Shown here in pieces: positions 25,641 through 46,629 of a stretch of DNA of 64,000 nucleotides (positions are counted from its first letter, which is position 1; the number at the start of each line of letters is the position of its first letter). The stretch covers positions 37,078,392-37,142,391 of the forward strand of contig CM057142.1 of NCBI GenBank assembly GCA_029964075.1. Reading direction: 5' to 3'. Below the pieces are notes generated by a model. It had not been told where the DNA came from. It ran no database searches and saw nothing but the letters and a program-made list of their open reading frames with translations. Made by a program: the position numbers and the translations under genes. The DNA comes from Patiria pectinifera. Taxonomy: Eukaryota > Echinodermata > Asteroidea > Valvatida > Asterinidae.

Positions 25641-25808
25641 GGATAACGATTAGTCTTACTAGAATTCTGGACAAACACAGAGCAACTCCGAGTGCAAATT
25701 GTGAGTGCAAAATGTTTTGCACGTTTAAAGGTTTTCTTTGCTTAGTCATGAAATTGGGCTAAGCCGTAGTCTCCTAAATCAATTTTGTTTGGGTTTAATT
25801 TCCTGTAC
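25641..25808. other. DEGS intron 2 start, up to the gap
   Basis: Sequence between the exon 2 donor and the assembly gap. No splice acceptor with DEGS-like coding sequence was seen. Confidence 0.5.
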
Positions 25809-26131
25809 CTGATATTTGTGATGATCCTGATGATACCTCTTGAAGGAGATGGACACAGGAACTCCAATGACACAGTTCCCTATGAACCCGATGACGCGGT
25901 TCCACATAGGTCGACTGTGACCGAAGGCCAAATTGTGCCCGACTTCGTGGAGCGCGAGCGACATCGCGTGGTTGATGACACCACCAAAGCAGTAACCCAC
26001 GATGACAATGGTCATCCACGATTCATTCCGGAGCAGGTACGCCGTGAGGATTTGAAAAACCACCATGGCAACCATGATGTAAGCGATGGTCACATCGTGG
26101 CCCATCAAGCGTTTGATCTCTGGGTATTTTT
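25809..26131 (-). CDS. DEGS: DEGS coding exon 2 (first two His boxes)
   Basis: Acceptor ttgctcag|aaaaat. Donor cag|gtacag is weak at +4/+5. 323 nt. It encodes [10 protein letters not shown], a hydrophobic helix, [42 protein letters not shown]. The HEVGH and HQDHH iron ligands of the fatty-acid-desaturase fold are intact. Reading through the donor gives a non-conserved tail and a stop, which supports splicing there. Confidence 0.93.
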
Positions 26132-28551
26132 CTGAGCAATAAAGTACAAAGGAATGTTGATTAATAATGGTTGATTAATCAAGTTTGGTCGCAAAGTACA
26201 AGTTCACACAAGGTTTTGTGATCAAACCGTGATCAAACCGTGAACCGTTCGGAAGAAATGTTGCTTTGTTTTGATTTCAGGCTAACGTCTTCATTTTGAA
26301 TTCATTTAACTTTGACCTTCCGGTAGACCCGGAAGTAAAGGTCAAGCGAGTTCACGTACATGACAAAAAATGTTTAGCGATTAATGGTCTATCTGATTAC
26401 AGAATACAAACATCATTGAATGTTTAGTTCAAGAGTTATAACTGAAAGTATTTGGTCACTTTTTCAGTTAAAATCACTTGTAATTTGACACCTGATGACA
26501 TAATCATGACGTCAGAGTAATATGCACCACTTCGGATGAGGGTCGATATATATTGAAAGTTACAAGTTCATACCATATACCATTTAAGAGAAAACCCGCG
26601 GAGAAGTATTGTCCGGAAAAAAAAAAGAAAGAAGGAAAGGAAAGAAAGATTAATCGCAACAAATCCAAAGAGTGGTCGGGTTGTGCCCGACCACTCAACA
26701 ATGGGATTTTCATTTGTCAGTATATTAGAAGTTCTTTGACATGAGTTTCATGTAGCTGGAGTTACCCAGCCCTGAGTTTTATCATTGGGTTGTCATCTAG
26801 GGCTGGAGCTCATTTTTCTCGAAAACGATAGTATAGGCAAAAAAAATTTGGAAAATGTTGAATTTTGTCCCCGTTACACACTAATTGCAACTGCAACTCA
26901 CCCCAAACTTGCCTGGATCATTACACAGGTCCTTGAAGTAAAAAACGATCCACCATGAAGATTCAGCCTACAATTGCAGTGAAAACAGGAGGAATAACCG
27001 CTAACCTGACAACCTTGCGAGCATGGCCAGGATCGCCAATGGTTTGTGCACAAAAAAAAATTGTGTACGATTGAATGGCGGTCGGTTACCGGTCCGGTAC
27101 CAGGCTGTCAACTAGTCGTTTTTGCCGGCTGGCGATTGGCTGTTGGCGCATGACGTCGCGCGGAAGCGTAACACCCGATGACTGTTTCATGCACTCATAT
27201 TAAGTTTACCATTCGCATCACAGCTGCGGTACTGGAACCGCAACCGATAGTGCATGAAACAGTCATCGGGTGTTACGCTTCCGCGCGACGTCATGCGCCA
27301 ACAGCCAATCGCCAGCCGGCAAAAACGACTAGTTGACAGCCTGGTACCGGTAACCGACCGCCATTCAATCGTACACAATTTTTTTTTGTGCACAAACCAT
27401 TGGCGATCCTGGCCATGCTCGCAAGGTTGTCAGGTTAGCGGTTATTCCTCCTGTTTTCACTGCAATTGTAGGCTGAATCTTCATCGTGGATCGTTTTTTA
27501 CTTCAAGGACCTGTGTAATGGTTACTCCAGGCAAGTTTGGGGTGAGTTGCAGTTGCAATTAGTGTGTAACGGGGACAAAATTCAACATTTTCCAAATTTT
27601 TTTTGCCTATACTATCGTTTTCGAGAAAAATGAGCTCCAGCCCTAGATGACAACCCAATGATAAAACTCAGGGCTGGGTAACTCCAGCTAAGTTTCATGT
27701 GGGTATCTGTCGTCATTAATTTGTTTAGAACGTGTACGTTTCAGCCGTCTCCACCTTGGGTGTGTTCAAAGCCCATACTGTCGTACGGCGCGGACCGGAG
27801 CACATATCATTACACGAAACAGGGATAAAGCGCGACTTGTTTTTCTTCGATCGAGCAACGACGGTGACGTCACGACAGACGCCCTCATTCGGCAAGTCGA
27901 GGCAAGGACTGAGCCTCACGGCAAACACATTGAGCTGTAAGTTTTCAGCCTATTTTGCTGGGTTTTTTCCAAAATTTTCGCTGTTTGGGAACAATATAAG
28001 AGGTCTGATGGAATGTCATGAATGTGTAGATCAATCCAGGGTAACTGTCTCTCTCATTTGTATTCTCTTTACCGGTTTTTTGGGGGTCTTTTTGTCCTCG
28101 CGTGGGTATGTACACTATGCTACTGTGACGCCGTCACCAAAGTATGGCAAATCGGTGGAGCGTTTGTATGGAGGGGTACCCGTAATTCAACGCTCCGCTC
28201 AGTAGAGCTAGACTCATGTCGTCATGAGAATCTGGGACTGACATGACTGAAAAACATTTCCAATTTTGTGAGGAAATACTAAACATTGCTAAATGTTTTG
28301 ACCCTCCATAGACTTTGTACACAACAAATTAACCGCTGAAGTGGCGTCAGGTTGCAACATTCTTTCCCACAACATGGTGTTTTATGTAACCAGCCCGAGG
28401 AAGCATTACGTCAGGAAATACATTTCATTTGACAGTCGGTGTAACAAAACATGACGATCGATACTCACTTAACATTTCTTTTCTTCTCGTTAAATGCGGT
28501 TCATCTGTGTACACCCAAGCAAAATCTGTTTTCGACACAGACAGCCCCATG
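25809..28551 (-). CDS. DEGS: Sphingolipid delta4-desaturase (DEGS), 5' part
   Basis: ER membrane di-iron desaturase that converts dihydroceramide to ceramide by introducing the 4,5 double bond. Two coding exons are visible: exon 1 at 28551-28469 and exon 2 at 26131-25809. They cover roughly the first 135 of the usual ~320 residues. Seen: WVYTDE near the N-terminus, [10 protein letters not shown], two hydrophobic helices, the first histidine box HEVGHN and the second HQDHH. The third box (HNEHHD in the family) is not found. Exons beyond 25809 may lie in the 500-bp assembly gap or outside the window. Exon 1 carries an apparent one-base insertion. DEGS1 and DEGS2 cannot be told apart from this fragment. 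It could be a live gene with an assembly error, or a pseudogene. Confidence 0.88.
26132..26753. other. DEGS intron 1, distal part
   Basis: No exon. Holds inverted TTTGACCTTCCGG...CCGGAAGTAAAGGTCAA at about 26311-26345 (nuclear-receptor half-sites plus ETS-like GGAAGT), and a short hairpin GAGTGGTCGGG/CCCGACCACTC at about 26669-26695. Confidence 0.5.
26754..27689. repeat. Near-perfect ~0.94-kb palindrome in DEGS intron 1
   Basis: Left arm 26754-27194 (441 bp) and right arm 27250-27689 (440 bp) are inverted copies with only a handful of differences, including a 5-bp indel near 27092/27347. They are separated by a 55-bp spacer. The arms hold GACGTCA-like and CCAAT-like words but no ORF that looks coding. 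A transcript would fold into a very long hairpin. Confidence 0.92.
27690..28468. other. DEGS intron 1, proximal part, with a dispersed repeat
   Basis: Contains GTGACGTCACG near 27862 and a plus-strand donor-like GAGCTgtaagt near 27934, so an unrelated promoter is possible. At 28068-28215 lies a repeat (GGGGGTCTTTTTGTCC...CGCTCCGCTCAGTAGAGCTA) that is also present at 13540-13690. The long plus-strand open frame here has no recognisable domain and was not called. Confidence 0.5.
28469..28551 (-). CDS. DEGS: DEGS coding exon 1 (apparent +1 frameshift)
   Basis: ATG at 28551 in a good context (aacATGG). The reading [17 protein letters not shown] matches the family N-terminus. At the T-run 28500-28502 one extra base shifts the frame. 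After it the family's PH-x-x-RRKE-x-L motif continues in the next frame up to the donor ttaa|gtgagt at 28468, and the resulting phase joins exon 2 correctly only if the extra base is discounted. A homopolymer sequencing error is the simplest cause. Confidence 0.85.
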
Positions 28552-31151
28552 TTGGTGACAATTTCAGGATTACTGTTAACTCTAAATGCAGTCAAAATCT
28601 AGTTCATTTGAGCACCAAAAAAAATGATTCAGTGGTTGTGAAGTGAAGGTTCTCCAGTTACTCAACACACACATTTGTATTGATTATCCGTCGCCCAGAC
28701 AGACTGCATGATATGCGCGCACAAGAATCACTTGTGCAAACATTGTCTGGTACCCTGATCAAGGCGTGTTCAGCACGCTTCATCGTAACGGGTGATCTGG
28801 AATAATCCATTCACAAACGGTGTGCTATTGTTTTTTCCGGTAAAAAAACCTTAATAATTGATCCTAATTGTAGATATAACTAACAATTCAATTAAAAATA
28901 AATCGATTTCTATGTCAGGGGCATAATTTAAAATATATGAATATGTTTTTGAGGTTAATTTTTTTTAACACCACCTTATTAATCACCCCTGCAATTGGAC
29001 TAAATCAATTTTGTCTGGACTGGGCGTGTTACATAAAATGACAGACAGCGAAAATGGTACCAGTCTAATTTATCACGCGCTCCCCACATGTCACTAGAGG
29101 GAGCTTTCCAAAGTCAAAGGAATTTTCCCAAAGTTAAAAATACTGGAAGTTCATCGGGACCGACCCCGTGGGGGAGGGCGGGGGGGGGGGGGGGTTAAAA
29201 AAAATAATTTTGTAAATGCATGTTTCAAATAGTTGAAACAAAATTAATAATTCAATTAGTATTGGTAACTAACTCTTTTTTTATTACTGCCGTTTAATTG
29301 TCATTCACTGAAAAGTGTACTTATCTATATTTCCCCCCGACATCTGCCCAGGTGAAATTTACTATAAGTGGGCATACAGTAATGATTTTCTAAGCAACTA
29401 GTGAATTAATAGTGAAACTGTCATGCTTTGTTTATGTTGTTTCTGAAATCTGACTAGTTTTCAAAGCCGGTTCATGCTTACCAGCCTTGTTAAGAGCAAT
29501 TTCAAACGGATAAAGGCGCTAGTATACAATCAACCGAGGTTCATATTGACACTTTTCTCAATGACTTTATACCCTTGAGCCATCTTTTTTTTTTTAATTC
29601 TCTGTAAATTTAATGTACATGAATTGGCAATGAAGTCTTCAAATCCAGATCACAGGTTACAAAAAAGCCGGACAAACTGTTTATTAAACCAAACAATTTC
29701 AAAACAGTTAAAACATAACTTTAAAAAAAATACAGAAATCTGTTAAGACAGGATGTGGAAATGTGCACACATGAGGCCTTTAAGAATTGAATTTATGAAC
29801 TCATACTCAAATTACTATGTCCAGCCTTATTCAAAAGAAACTTGGTGTCTGTCTGAAGTACCCCCGGTTGACTGCGCTATGTTCCGACACCCCTATGTTC
29901 CGACAACCTAGATTGTGTTACTCCCGGTTAGGGTTAGGGTTAGGAATAGGAAATTGGGAATATGTGCAGTCGGAACATAGGGGTGTTGGAACATAGAGGT
30001 GTAACCCCCCACACCTGTTAGGGAAAACGTTTTTGAAAAGTATATTTCAAAAAAATTGTTTCTGAATCTTCGGTCTTCATCCCAAGGCTAGTATGAGTAT
30101 TTACAATGAAAAGTGGGAATTTTTCATGAACTAGCTTTCTTAACTTAAATAGGCTTTTAAAACAAGGTAATGTAGACTGAGAAATGTATTCCGGCAAAAT
30201 TACAGGCTAGTTTTTGTTTTGTACAGATTAAGCTAGCATAAAAAGTTTACAAAGCGTTTACTTAACATTACCAATAACTCATATATATATCCTCTCGACA
30301 GCACCTTTGTAAATTTTTCTTGATGTCAATTTAAGATAAATGAACCTGGTTACATTACCACACACACTGGACCCGGCTTGACAGAACACATACATGTATT
30401 TACAGCTGTTTACAGTTCATTCAGTGTAATTTCATTACCAAGTTCACAAGAACTATGAAATAAGAAAAATTCATAGTAAAAAGACAGCACGTGTGCATGT
30501 GCTCTTTTCCCCTACGTGCCCTTAGTCTTAACCAATACTGCTGGCATGAGATGATCGGCTCTCCGGTTCATTAGTGTGACGTCTTCTCAACTTAAACATG
30601 CGTACTTCACACGGTGTAGCATAGCACAAATGGAACTGGAAGTTAACGCAACGTGGGTGTAAGCCAATGGGCGCTTGTAATTACTGGTGCGTGTGCGTGT
30701 TTGACGAAGTCACTAACGAACCGGATATCCAAAATTGATCTTAGAGCACAAAGGACTGTGGATAATCATTCGCTGAAGTTGGCCAACAATTTCCTATTAC
30801 GTATACACAAAAAGATTGACATTTTGAGAACATATGCACAAGACTGCAAGTGGAATGCAGCCAGGCCCTGATGATGTAGGGTCAAGTCAATTTGAATAAT
30901 TATATGCGCATGTGTCTGTGCAGAGTGCTAAGTTAATGTGTAGTAGGCCAATCAGACTATTGGGAAGGAAGAACTGTGTGTTAAAGCATAAGAAATTTCA
31001 AAAGGTCAGGTTCCCAGTATTAACAGCATGCTTTGCAATTTGAAGTGTGTAAGGGCTCTGTCTCAAACTGCCATTTCTGTCCACTTTTTTGGAAAAAGTT
31101 AATTTGAAGTTTACTGGACCAAGTGTGGCATTGAAAAAAAAACATGCATTA
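28552..31151. other. Upstream of DEGS; one foldback with telomere-like core
   Basis: No coding exon. At about 29877-29997 an inverted repeat CTATGTTCCGACACCCCTA flanks GGTTAGGGTTAGGGTTAGG. A poly-G run lies at 29181-29194. CCAAT (GCCAATGGGCG) occurs near 30663. Confidence 0.5.
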
Positions 31152-31510
31152 GGCCAAAAAAAATATATTCGGTCTCTGGTCAGACCAAAGTTCCGGAATT
31201 GACGCGGCCACGCGGCTTTTTTTTTTTTTCAAGCTTGGATTGTACAGACAAGGTGGGGTACTATTTTGCTTTTTTGGTGTCCTCATGTACATTGGTGTCC
31301 TCCATAATTTGCCTTGGTGCTTTCGATCATTTGCCTTGGTGCAATTTCCCATTCCTTGGTGCTCTTTGGTAAAAAAACTTGAGGAGGTGCGGAAATAGAG
31401 GGCGCTGTTGAAGCTACCGGGGAACATTTTGGCAAGAAAAAAGATCGACGCGCATGATTAAAATTGACGCGCGCGCTGACCAGAGACCGACTTATTATTT
31501 TTTTTTGGCC
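31152..31510. mobile_element. Harbinger-type MITE, copy 1
   Basis: 359 bp, ends GGCCAAAAAAAAT...CGGTCTCTGGTCAG, flanked by TTA on both sides. TWA duplications are typical of PIF/Harbinger. Internal CCTTGGTGC words repeat. An inverted second copy lies at 36347-36700. Confidence 0.85.
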
Positions 31511-32153
31511 TTACTTTACTTTAACGTGAAAGAATCAATCCATTTGGAAATTTAGGCAGGGGTTGTCCTGATTGTTTCGGGCAATGAAAGCACCCCCAAA
31601 GACGGCACTGTTCAAGTTATTATCAAAATTTTATATGCAATTTCTTAAGCTCGTTAAAATATAGTGTTGTTTAAGGTGCAGATGTGGGTGGAAGAATTTA
31701 CATATGCCGCTTAAACCTTATCCCAAATTTATTTGCAATAGTTTTACACTGGACGCTACATCTGTATCTTTGCAATATTTCTGTAAGTACTCTATTTAAA
31801 ACAAAACTATTTCACAGGAGAGTCACAGATTAACATTTAAGGATATTTTTCAACCTCACATAACAAAAAGTTGAATGTAAAGATTATTTTTCAAATTCCT
31901 TAATAGCTCTCGCAATTTCACAGTCATCATTAACCATTTGGGCCATTTTGTGCAGGTCAAATGCTCCGCAGAAATTGCAATTCACTTAAAACTGAATGAC
32001 ATATTTACAAACTTACTGGGCCGTTGACTTGAACTCTAGTCACTCAAATGAGGCTTTTGTCTTTGATAAACAACTTTTCAAAACGGCCCTTTTTCTTCTT
32101 TCAACTGAGCTTGAGGGAAATGCCACAAACTCCTTGGCCAGTTACTTGAGATA
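31511..32153. other. No gene seen
   Basis: A+T-rich, with nothing recognisable. Confidence 0.5.
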
Positions 32154-32663
32154 CAGGGTGAGTCAAAAAAAGCAAAACCCAAATGTGGGGACCATTGTTT
32201 TAATGAAGTTCTGCATACTGTAGCACTTTCAAAATCTAGGATACGAAAGCCCATTTCATAAGCTTTCTTTTAGTACAACAATAATTCAAAACACTCGTGT
32301 ACTTTTAAAGTTACAGGATTTTAAACACAACCACAGTTTTAAAGTTCTGTCCACGGATCACAAGAAAATAAGTGTTCTTTCAGCAAAACAAAAACAAATC
32401 ACATATACATGTAATGTGCATTGTTTTGGTTTTGCTGAAAGAACGCACACCTTTTTTTGTGATCCGTGGAAAGAACATTTAAACAGTGGTTGTGTTTAAA
32501 ATTTCGTAACTTGAAAAGTACATGAGTGATTTGAATGATTCTTGTACTAAAAGAAAGCTTATGAATCGGGCTTGCATATCCTTGATTTTCAAAGTGCCAC
32601 ATGCTGAACTTCACCAAAACAATAGTCCCGACATTTAGCTTTTGCAATTTTTGACTCACCCTG
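32154..32663. mobile_element. Mariner-type foldback, 510 bp
   Basis: Ends CAGGGTGAGTCAAAAA on both sides, TA at 32152-32153 and 32664-32665. Arms of about 240 bp are near-perfect inverted copies around a short TACATGTA loop. A related copy is at 43050-43478. Confidence 0.9.
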
Positions 32664-33808
32664 TACAGGAGTGTGGATGGCACTGAGTGGCCTGCCTAAA
32701 ACTCAAGAGCCAAGGAAGCACATTAGGTGCGTACACCGGCATTATGAAAAAAGATGCTAATTTGTATGATCAATTTTCGACTGACTGTGCACAGGCCCTC
32801 GACCCTTGCGAGGAACACACGGAAAATGTCATAAGGGTCCCTCAATAACAGTTACGATTAGCATGTTGACCACTAACCCTCCAACTGATAGAACTGTCGC
32901 AAACTGTCAAAAACATCTATCCACTTCCTCTCCCATAGCTTTTGTACAGGCCGGTCACCAACTGCCTGAACCCCCATGGATTAAACCACATAACTGTCAA
33001 AACCTGTTGTAGGGGTTCAATAGACAGGGTGACCTTGAATACAGCTACAACTTGTGTAGCAGCCGTCTTAGAGGGCAATGCCTTTGCTGTGCTGGGATAT
33101 GCATTAGTGAACCTTTTGTGCATTCGTTGTTATTGAACTAAATCCATTATTGACAGGCACTGAACCACCATATCTATCAATGTCAGTCAAGGCATGGTAC
33201 CTCAGTTTAACCAAAACTACCACAGCCTGTCAATTGTACCAATATGAGCCCAATTTTAATACAGAACTGTTGAAACCTGTCACCCAATAGATCTTGACGG
33301 ATAGGGTATCTCTCTCCATGTGATCACTGAGAGAGGGGGGCTAAGAGAGTACATATGAAGTTTATACTTCTAAGTAGAGGTTGTATTAATGGTATCACCC
33401 AAAGTTCTATGCAAAATACAGTTCAATGCTCACAGTTCAACCTCTCCTATCCAATGGGAGGGCACAGTCAGCAGAATGGAAGATGCCAAATCGCATTGAT
33501 TTAATCAATTTTACAAAAATTCCGAGGTCTTGTTATACAACACATAAACTGTGGACTACTCAACCCTTTGAAGTTTTTGGCAACTTTGATGACGCTGTGA
33601 CTTTTAATAATGTGCCCATGGAATTTTCGAGTGCAAGTAAAGCAAATTTGTAATCAAGGCATAGATAAAACAGCCTTTCCAAAAAAAAGATTTTGCTATT
33701 GTTACTGTAAGAAAAGCCTGCTGCCTGATTTTAAGAATGTAAAACCTTGTGTACAATTGTCTGCACTGAAGAACAAATCGCGTTCGAAATTCTGGGAAGT
33801 TCTGGGGT
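32664..33808. other. 3' flank of YY1, probably including its 3' UTR
   Basis: No other gene. The extent of the UTR cannot be fixed. Confidence 0.5.
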
Positions 33809-42650
<8,842 letters not shown>

Positions 42651-43049
42651 ATCCGTTTGATGCGTGCGCAGTGGCTTTCAAGTTTTACAGCATATGACAT
42701 TATTTTTCCATCAGTCTGAGCTCAGACTAGGTCAAACTAATTTGTACAGGCTCGCAATAAAATTCCTATATGAAGGGGGCCGTATCATAAGTCTGACGCC
42801 TCAGAGCTCCGACGCTATAAGTCCGAAATTTCGGACTTATGGGGCGTCGGACTTATGAGCAGACCCCATACCGCCACCTAGCATTATGTGCACTGCATGC
42901 ACACTTTTAATGTTTCCATCCATTCACACAGAAATGAGACAATAATTATTCCAGGAAGAAATCATCTATTTTACCGCGCACTATGGAACTCCATTAGGCC
43001 TACCCGTGTCTTGTTTTCCAGTTGATTATAATAGATCCAAGTTCAAGAA
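42651..43049. other. Intergenic, with a 24-bp perfect palindrome
   Basis: No gene seen. A perfect 24-bp palindrome spans 42817-42840 (core CCGAAATTTCGG) and is flanked by further inverted GTCNGACGC/GCGTCGGAC segments, giving a hairpin of about 80 bp (42785-42865). Confidence 0.6.
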
Positions 43050-43478
43050 CAATGTCAAAAAAATGTAGCACTTTCAAAATCTAGAATATAAAAGCCCAAT
43101 TCGTAAGCTTTCATTAAGTAGGCCTACAAGAATCATTCAAATCGCTCACTTACTTTTCAAGTTACGGGATTTTCAACACAACCACCGTTTTAAAGTTCTG
43201 TCCACGGATCAAAAGAAGGTAAGTGTTCTTTCAGCAAAACGACAACAAATCACATAGGGCCAGGAATGTGTGTGAATAGTTTTCGTTTTGCTGAAAGAAC
43301 GCACACCCTTTTTGTGATCCGTGGACAGAACTTTAAAGCGGTGGTTGTGTTTAAAATTCTGCAACTTGAAAAACACATGACGAGTGATTTGAATGATTCT
43401 TGTACGTGAAGAGAAAGCTTATGAATTGGGCTTTCATTATGCTAGATTTTGAAAGTGCTACTTTTTTGACTCCCCCTG
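43050..43478. mobile_element. Mariner-type foldback, second copy
   Basis: Same family as 32154-32663. The right end CAGGGGGAGTCAAAAAAGTA (inverted) with TA is intact and the left end is worn. Arms pair from about 43062 to 43475. Confidence 0.8.
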
Positions 43479-43783
43479 TATTTCCTTTTTTGTTCGGTGT
43501 CCCTTCTTCATTTCAGTTGGGGTTGCCCTCACGACACCTCGAGCGGCCCTTAAATATGGGGTGAAGCAGGAGAGAGGGGGAAAACAACTCTCACCCATTA
43601 TTTAGTTTGGTCGGCAAAATCATTGTTCCATGAATCGTGTTTCTGTTGGCAAATATGCCACAACAGCCCCTCCCCCATTTGCAAATAAACATGCAATGCA
43701 AATAAACATTTTTCTTTTTATGCATTGATTGCAACGCCTCATCATCCCTATATAGTCTATGTATAGGTCCATGATAATGTGAG
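43479..43783. other. No gene seen
   Basis: Short spacer sequence between two inverted-repeat structures. Confidence 0.5.
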
Positions 43784-46629
43784 CAGATTCGCTGATTAAT
43801 TAGGCAAGACAACCGCCTCTTGACCTCTAGATTTTGACCAATTAGCGGGCGCTTTCTATATCGGGTTTTCGGTCATTCACCCGTTGCGCGTCATAGACAA
43901 TGGATAAAAAGAACCTGTGTCACGCGCTCTGTATCATGTTACGTGATATGCACCCGGCTGTTGTATTACAAAACATTGCATTTGAATTGACCAATTAAAC
44001 CATTAAGTCCTGATTTGGGAATAAAATGACGTCACGATTTAGTAAAGTCAACTACTGGCTGGCGCGCAGCTTGCATGTATCTGCATGTCTATGCATATAT
44101 CAGTGACGTTATACAGGAGACTTGGCTCCGTGAATAACGGGTGATACTCATGACAACATCATCATCCCTAACCATGCGTTGAAATATCCTGGAAGTTCAA
44201 GACCCTAGCCACGCCCCCTCCTCCTTTGGAAAAACCTGGATTCACTTCTCTCTGGGTTCCCCTGGTGCCTCCCCGATCACGTCAACACATGGTTCTCCTC
44301 TTCTTCTCGTAGCTGTGTTTCGAGCCTGGTTCAGAACACCCTAGCCACGGCCCCTCCTCCTCCTTTAGAAAAACCTGGATCTGTTTGGGTTCCCCGGCCC
44401 CTCCCCGATCACGTCATCAACACATGATCCTTTTCTTCTCGTAGCTGTTTTCAGAGCCTTTCACATGGTGTATAGTCCTCCCCGTCGTGCAGTGATACCG
44501 TTCCTTTGCGCAGCTCAGTAGGCCGGCATGTTTTATTCCTTCGAATGTGATATTGCACGAGCAAATGCCTTTTTACACTCAATCGTCATGGGGTACGGTC
44601 ACATTGGAGCTAACGCTAGCCGCAGCTTAACAAAACTATAACTAATTTTTATACCGCGCATAGAAGTCAGAGGGGTATTAACACCCCAGTTTTAACTATT
44701 ATGCACATTATGCATAAACTACATCCCTTGAGATTCAAATATATACGATGCTAGGCTATTGTCGCAGGTTCAAATTCCATCCGCCAATTAAAAGTAGAGC
44801 ACAGTGTATATAACTTATAATGTCCACCAGTTTCCTTTTTGAGCTTTGTGGTTGTATTTGATTTTTTTTTTAATACTTTATTTAGCATTTATTAGTAACC
44901 TGAAAGTTTGCTTAATATAATATTTTTCTGACTTAAGCCCCGCCCTACATGCACTTTCCTGACATCAACAATACATTCGAAGCGCGTCCAATCTGTCCAT
45001 CATTGTTAAAGTACGAACTTTGGCTATAAAGCTTTTCATGGAAATTGGTAGGCCTAATGCCTGCCTAAGCCCACGTTGCGTAGAGATTTGAAAGAAACAC
45101 ACCAAGCGCGTATTAACGTTGGCTATAAAGCTTTTCACAGACTGTGAAACACACCCTAGTCACGCCCACTTATCTGTGCCAATCATACGGCCGCCCACGT
45201 CGCGCTCATTAATATGTGCCGTGATGTGGTCAATATGCTTTCTTCACGAAACCGCTTGCAGCGTGCGAGTCTGAAACCAGACCAAGATGTTTCGCCGTTT
45301 TGGAATAACGTATGCAGTAAAAGTTGAGAAGCTGGGATACGGAAGCTGCAAAAGGCCATCATCGGTACTTCCGGATAAAAATAATTTTAACGCAGTCATT
45401 CAGATACTATGCAAATTGTTTATGACCGCATGTATACGTTACGTTGAATCGATATCTTTTATGAGAAAAATGAAAGAAATAGTCCTCCTTTTTGTTCAGT
45501 GGCGCACCCAGGATTTGGCTGGGGAGGGGAAGGGGGGGGGGGGGGGGATAATAAAGGCTCCAAAAAACAATGGCCGCAGAAAATAATATTTTTGGGGGGC
45601 GGGTGGGGAGGACGGATTATTTTGGCGTTGGTGGCGCCATTACATCCCATTATACTACTCGAAAATAGGCCACATACATACCAGTACGGTGAAATCGAGG
45701 GACGAAACGAAATTGACAACCTCTCGCCCCCCCCCCTCCCTCCTTGGAGAGCAGATGACTTTGTTTCCCAAAACCTTTTCGTAATGACAGCAGAGGGCAT
45801 TATTTGGCATACTGGCGCATACTGCTCGCTACGGCGGCTCTCTGTATTATGCTAATTTTTATATTTTATGTGTTTTGGTGTCCCAAACACTTAATTAGAG
45901 CTATAGCTACAAGTCAAAGTCAATAATTGAATCCATGATGTAAAAAAAAGACAACTTGCCATTTTAGATCTGTTTCCAAGCGTTCTGATTTAGTTTTTGT
46001 GATATAAATACACTTGCAATGTGTCGCACTTGTGACATGTTATATGAAATTGTTTCAAGAAATGATTTCAAGGATCCGGGTGGAGAGGCCAACGGGGGCT
46101 TATCGGTCGCAGAAAGGCAGCCACTGCGTACACTACCCACTATTAAACTCAACAAAAGCAATACATAGTGACCCCCTCCCCCTTGCTTTTCATATTAACT
46201 TTTGGGCGGCAAATGTTTGGACCCACTTTTTTCGGGTAAAAACAAAAATTGGGCACCCCACCAAAAAAAAATATTGTGTTATTGATTCGGCCTTGTCTTA
46301 TAGTCTGAGTATAACGTCTCATATGTCTAGACATTACATAATGCAAGCCGCGCGCCAGCCAATCGGAGTCGACTTTACTAAATCGTGACGTCATTTCATT
46401 CCCAAATCAGGACTAAATGGTTTGACTGGTCAATTCGAATGCAACGTTTTGTAATATAACAGCCGGGCACGAGATCGCATAACATGATACAGAGCACGTG
46501 ACACATTTTGTTATCCATTGACGCGCAACGGGTAAATGACCGAAGACCCGATATAGAAAGCGCCCGCTGATTGGTTCAAAATCTAGGAGGTCAAGAGGCG
46601 GGGTCTTGCCTAATTAATCAGCGAATCTG
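43784..46629. repeat. 2.85-kb structure with ~290-bp inverted ends
   Basis: Arms 43784-44076 and 46341-46629 are inverted, about 80% alike, with TGACGTCA-like, CCAAT-like and CGCGCAACGGGT words in both. Inside: a ~130-bp direct repeat (44195-44330, 44335-44460; CTAGCCAC-GCCCC...GATCACGTCA), GGCTATAAAGCTTTTCA twice (45020, 45122), and a G-rich patch at 45520-45620. No transposase found. Confidence 0.7.
45287..45586 (+). CDS. Uncertain 99-residue ORF
   Basis: ATG at 45287 follows TATAAA-like (45122) and CCAAT-like sequence. MFRRFGITYAVKVEKLGYG has no recognised match, and the last third runs into a G-rich repeat (from 45499, CAGTGGCGCACCCAGG, hAT-like end). Probably not a conserved gene. Confidence 0.12.
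   Translation: MFRRFGITYAVKVEKLGYGSCKRPSSVLPDKNNFNAVIQILCKLFMTACIRYVESISFMRKMKEIVLLFVQWRTQDLAGEGKGGGGGIIKAPKNNGRRK

Noticed and set aside
25087-25762. Open frames of 193-220 residues
   Set aside because: They span the run of N and have no content.
27732-28205. 157-residue plus-strand open frame inside DEGS intron 1
   Set aside because: The start is not ATG, the second half is a dispersed repeat also found at 13.6 kb, and no domain is visible.
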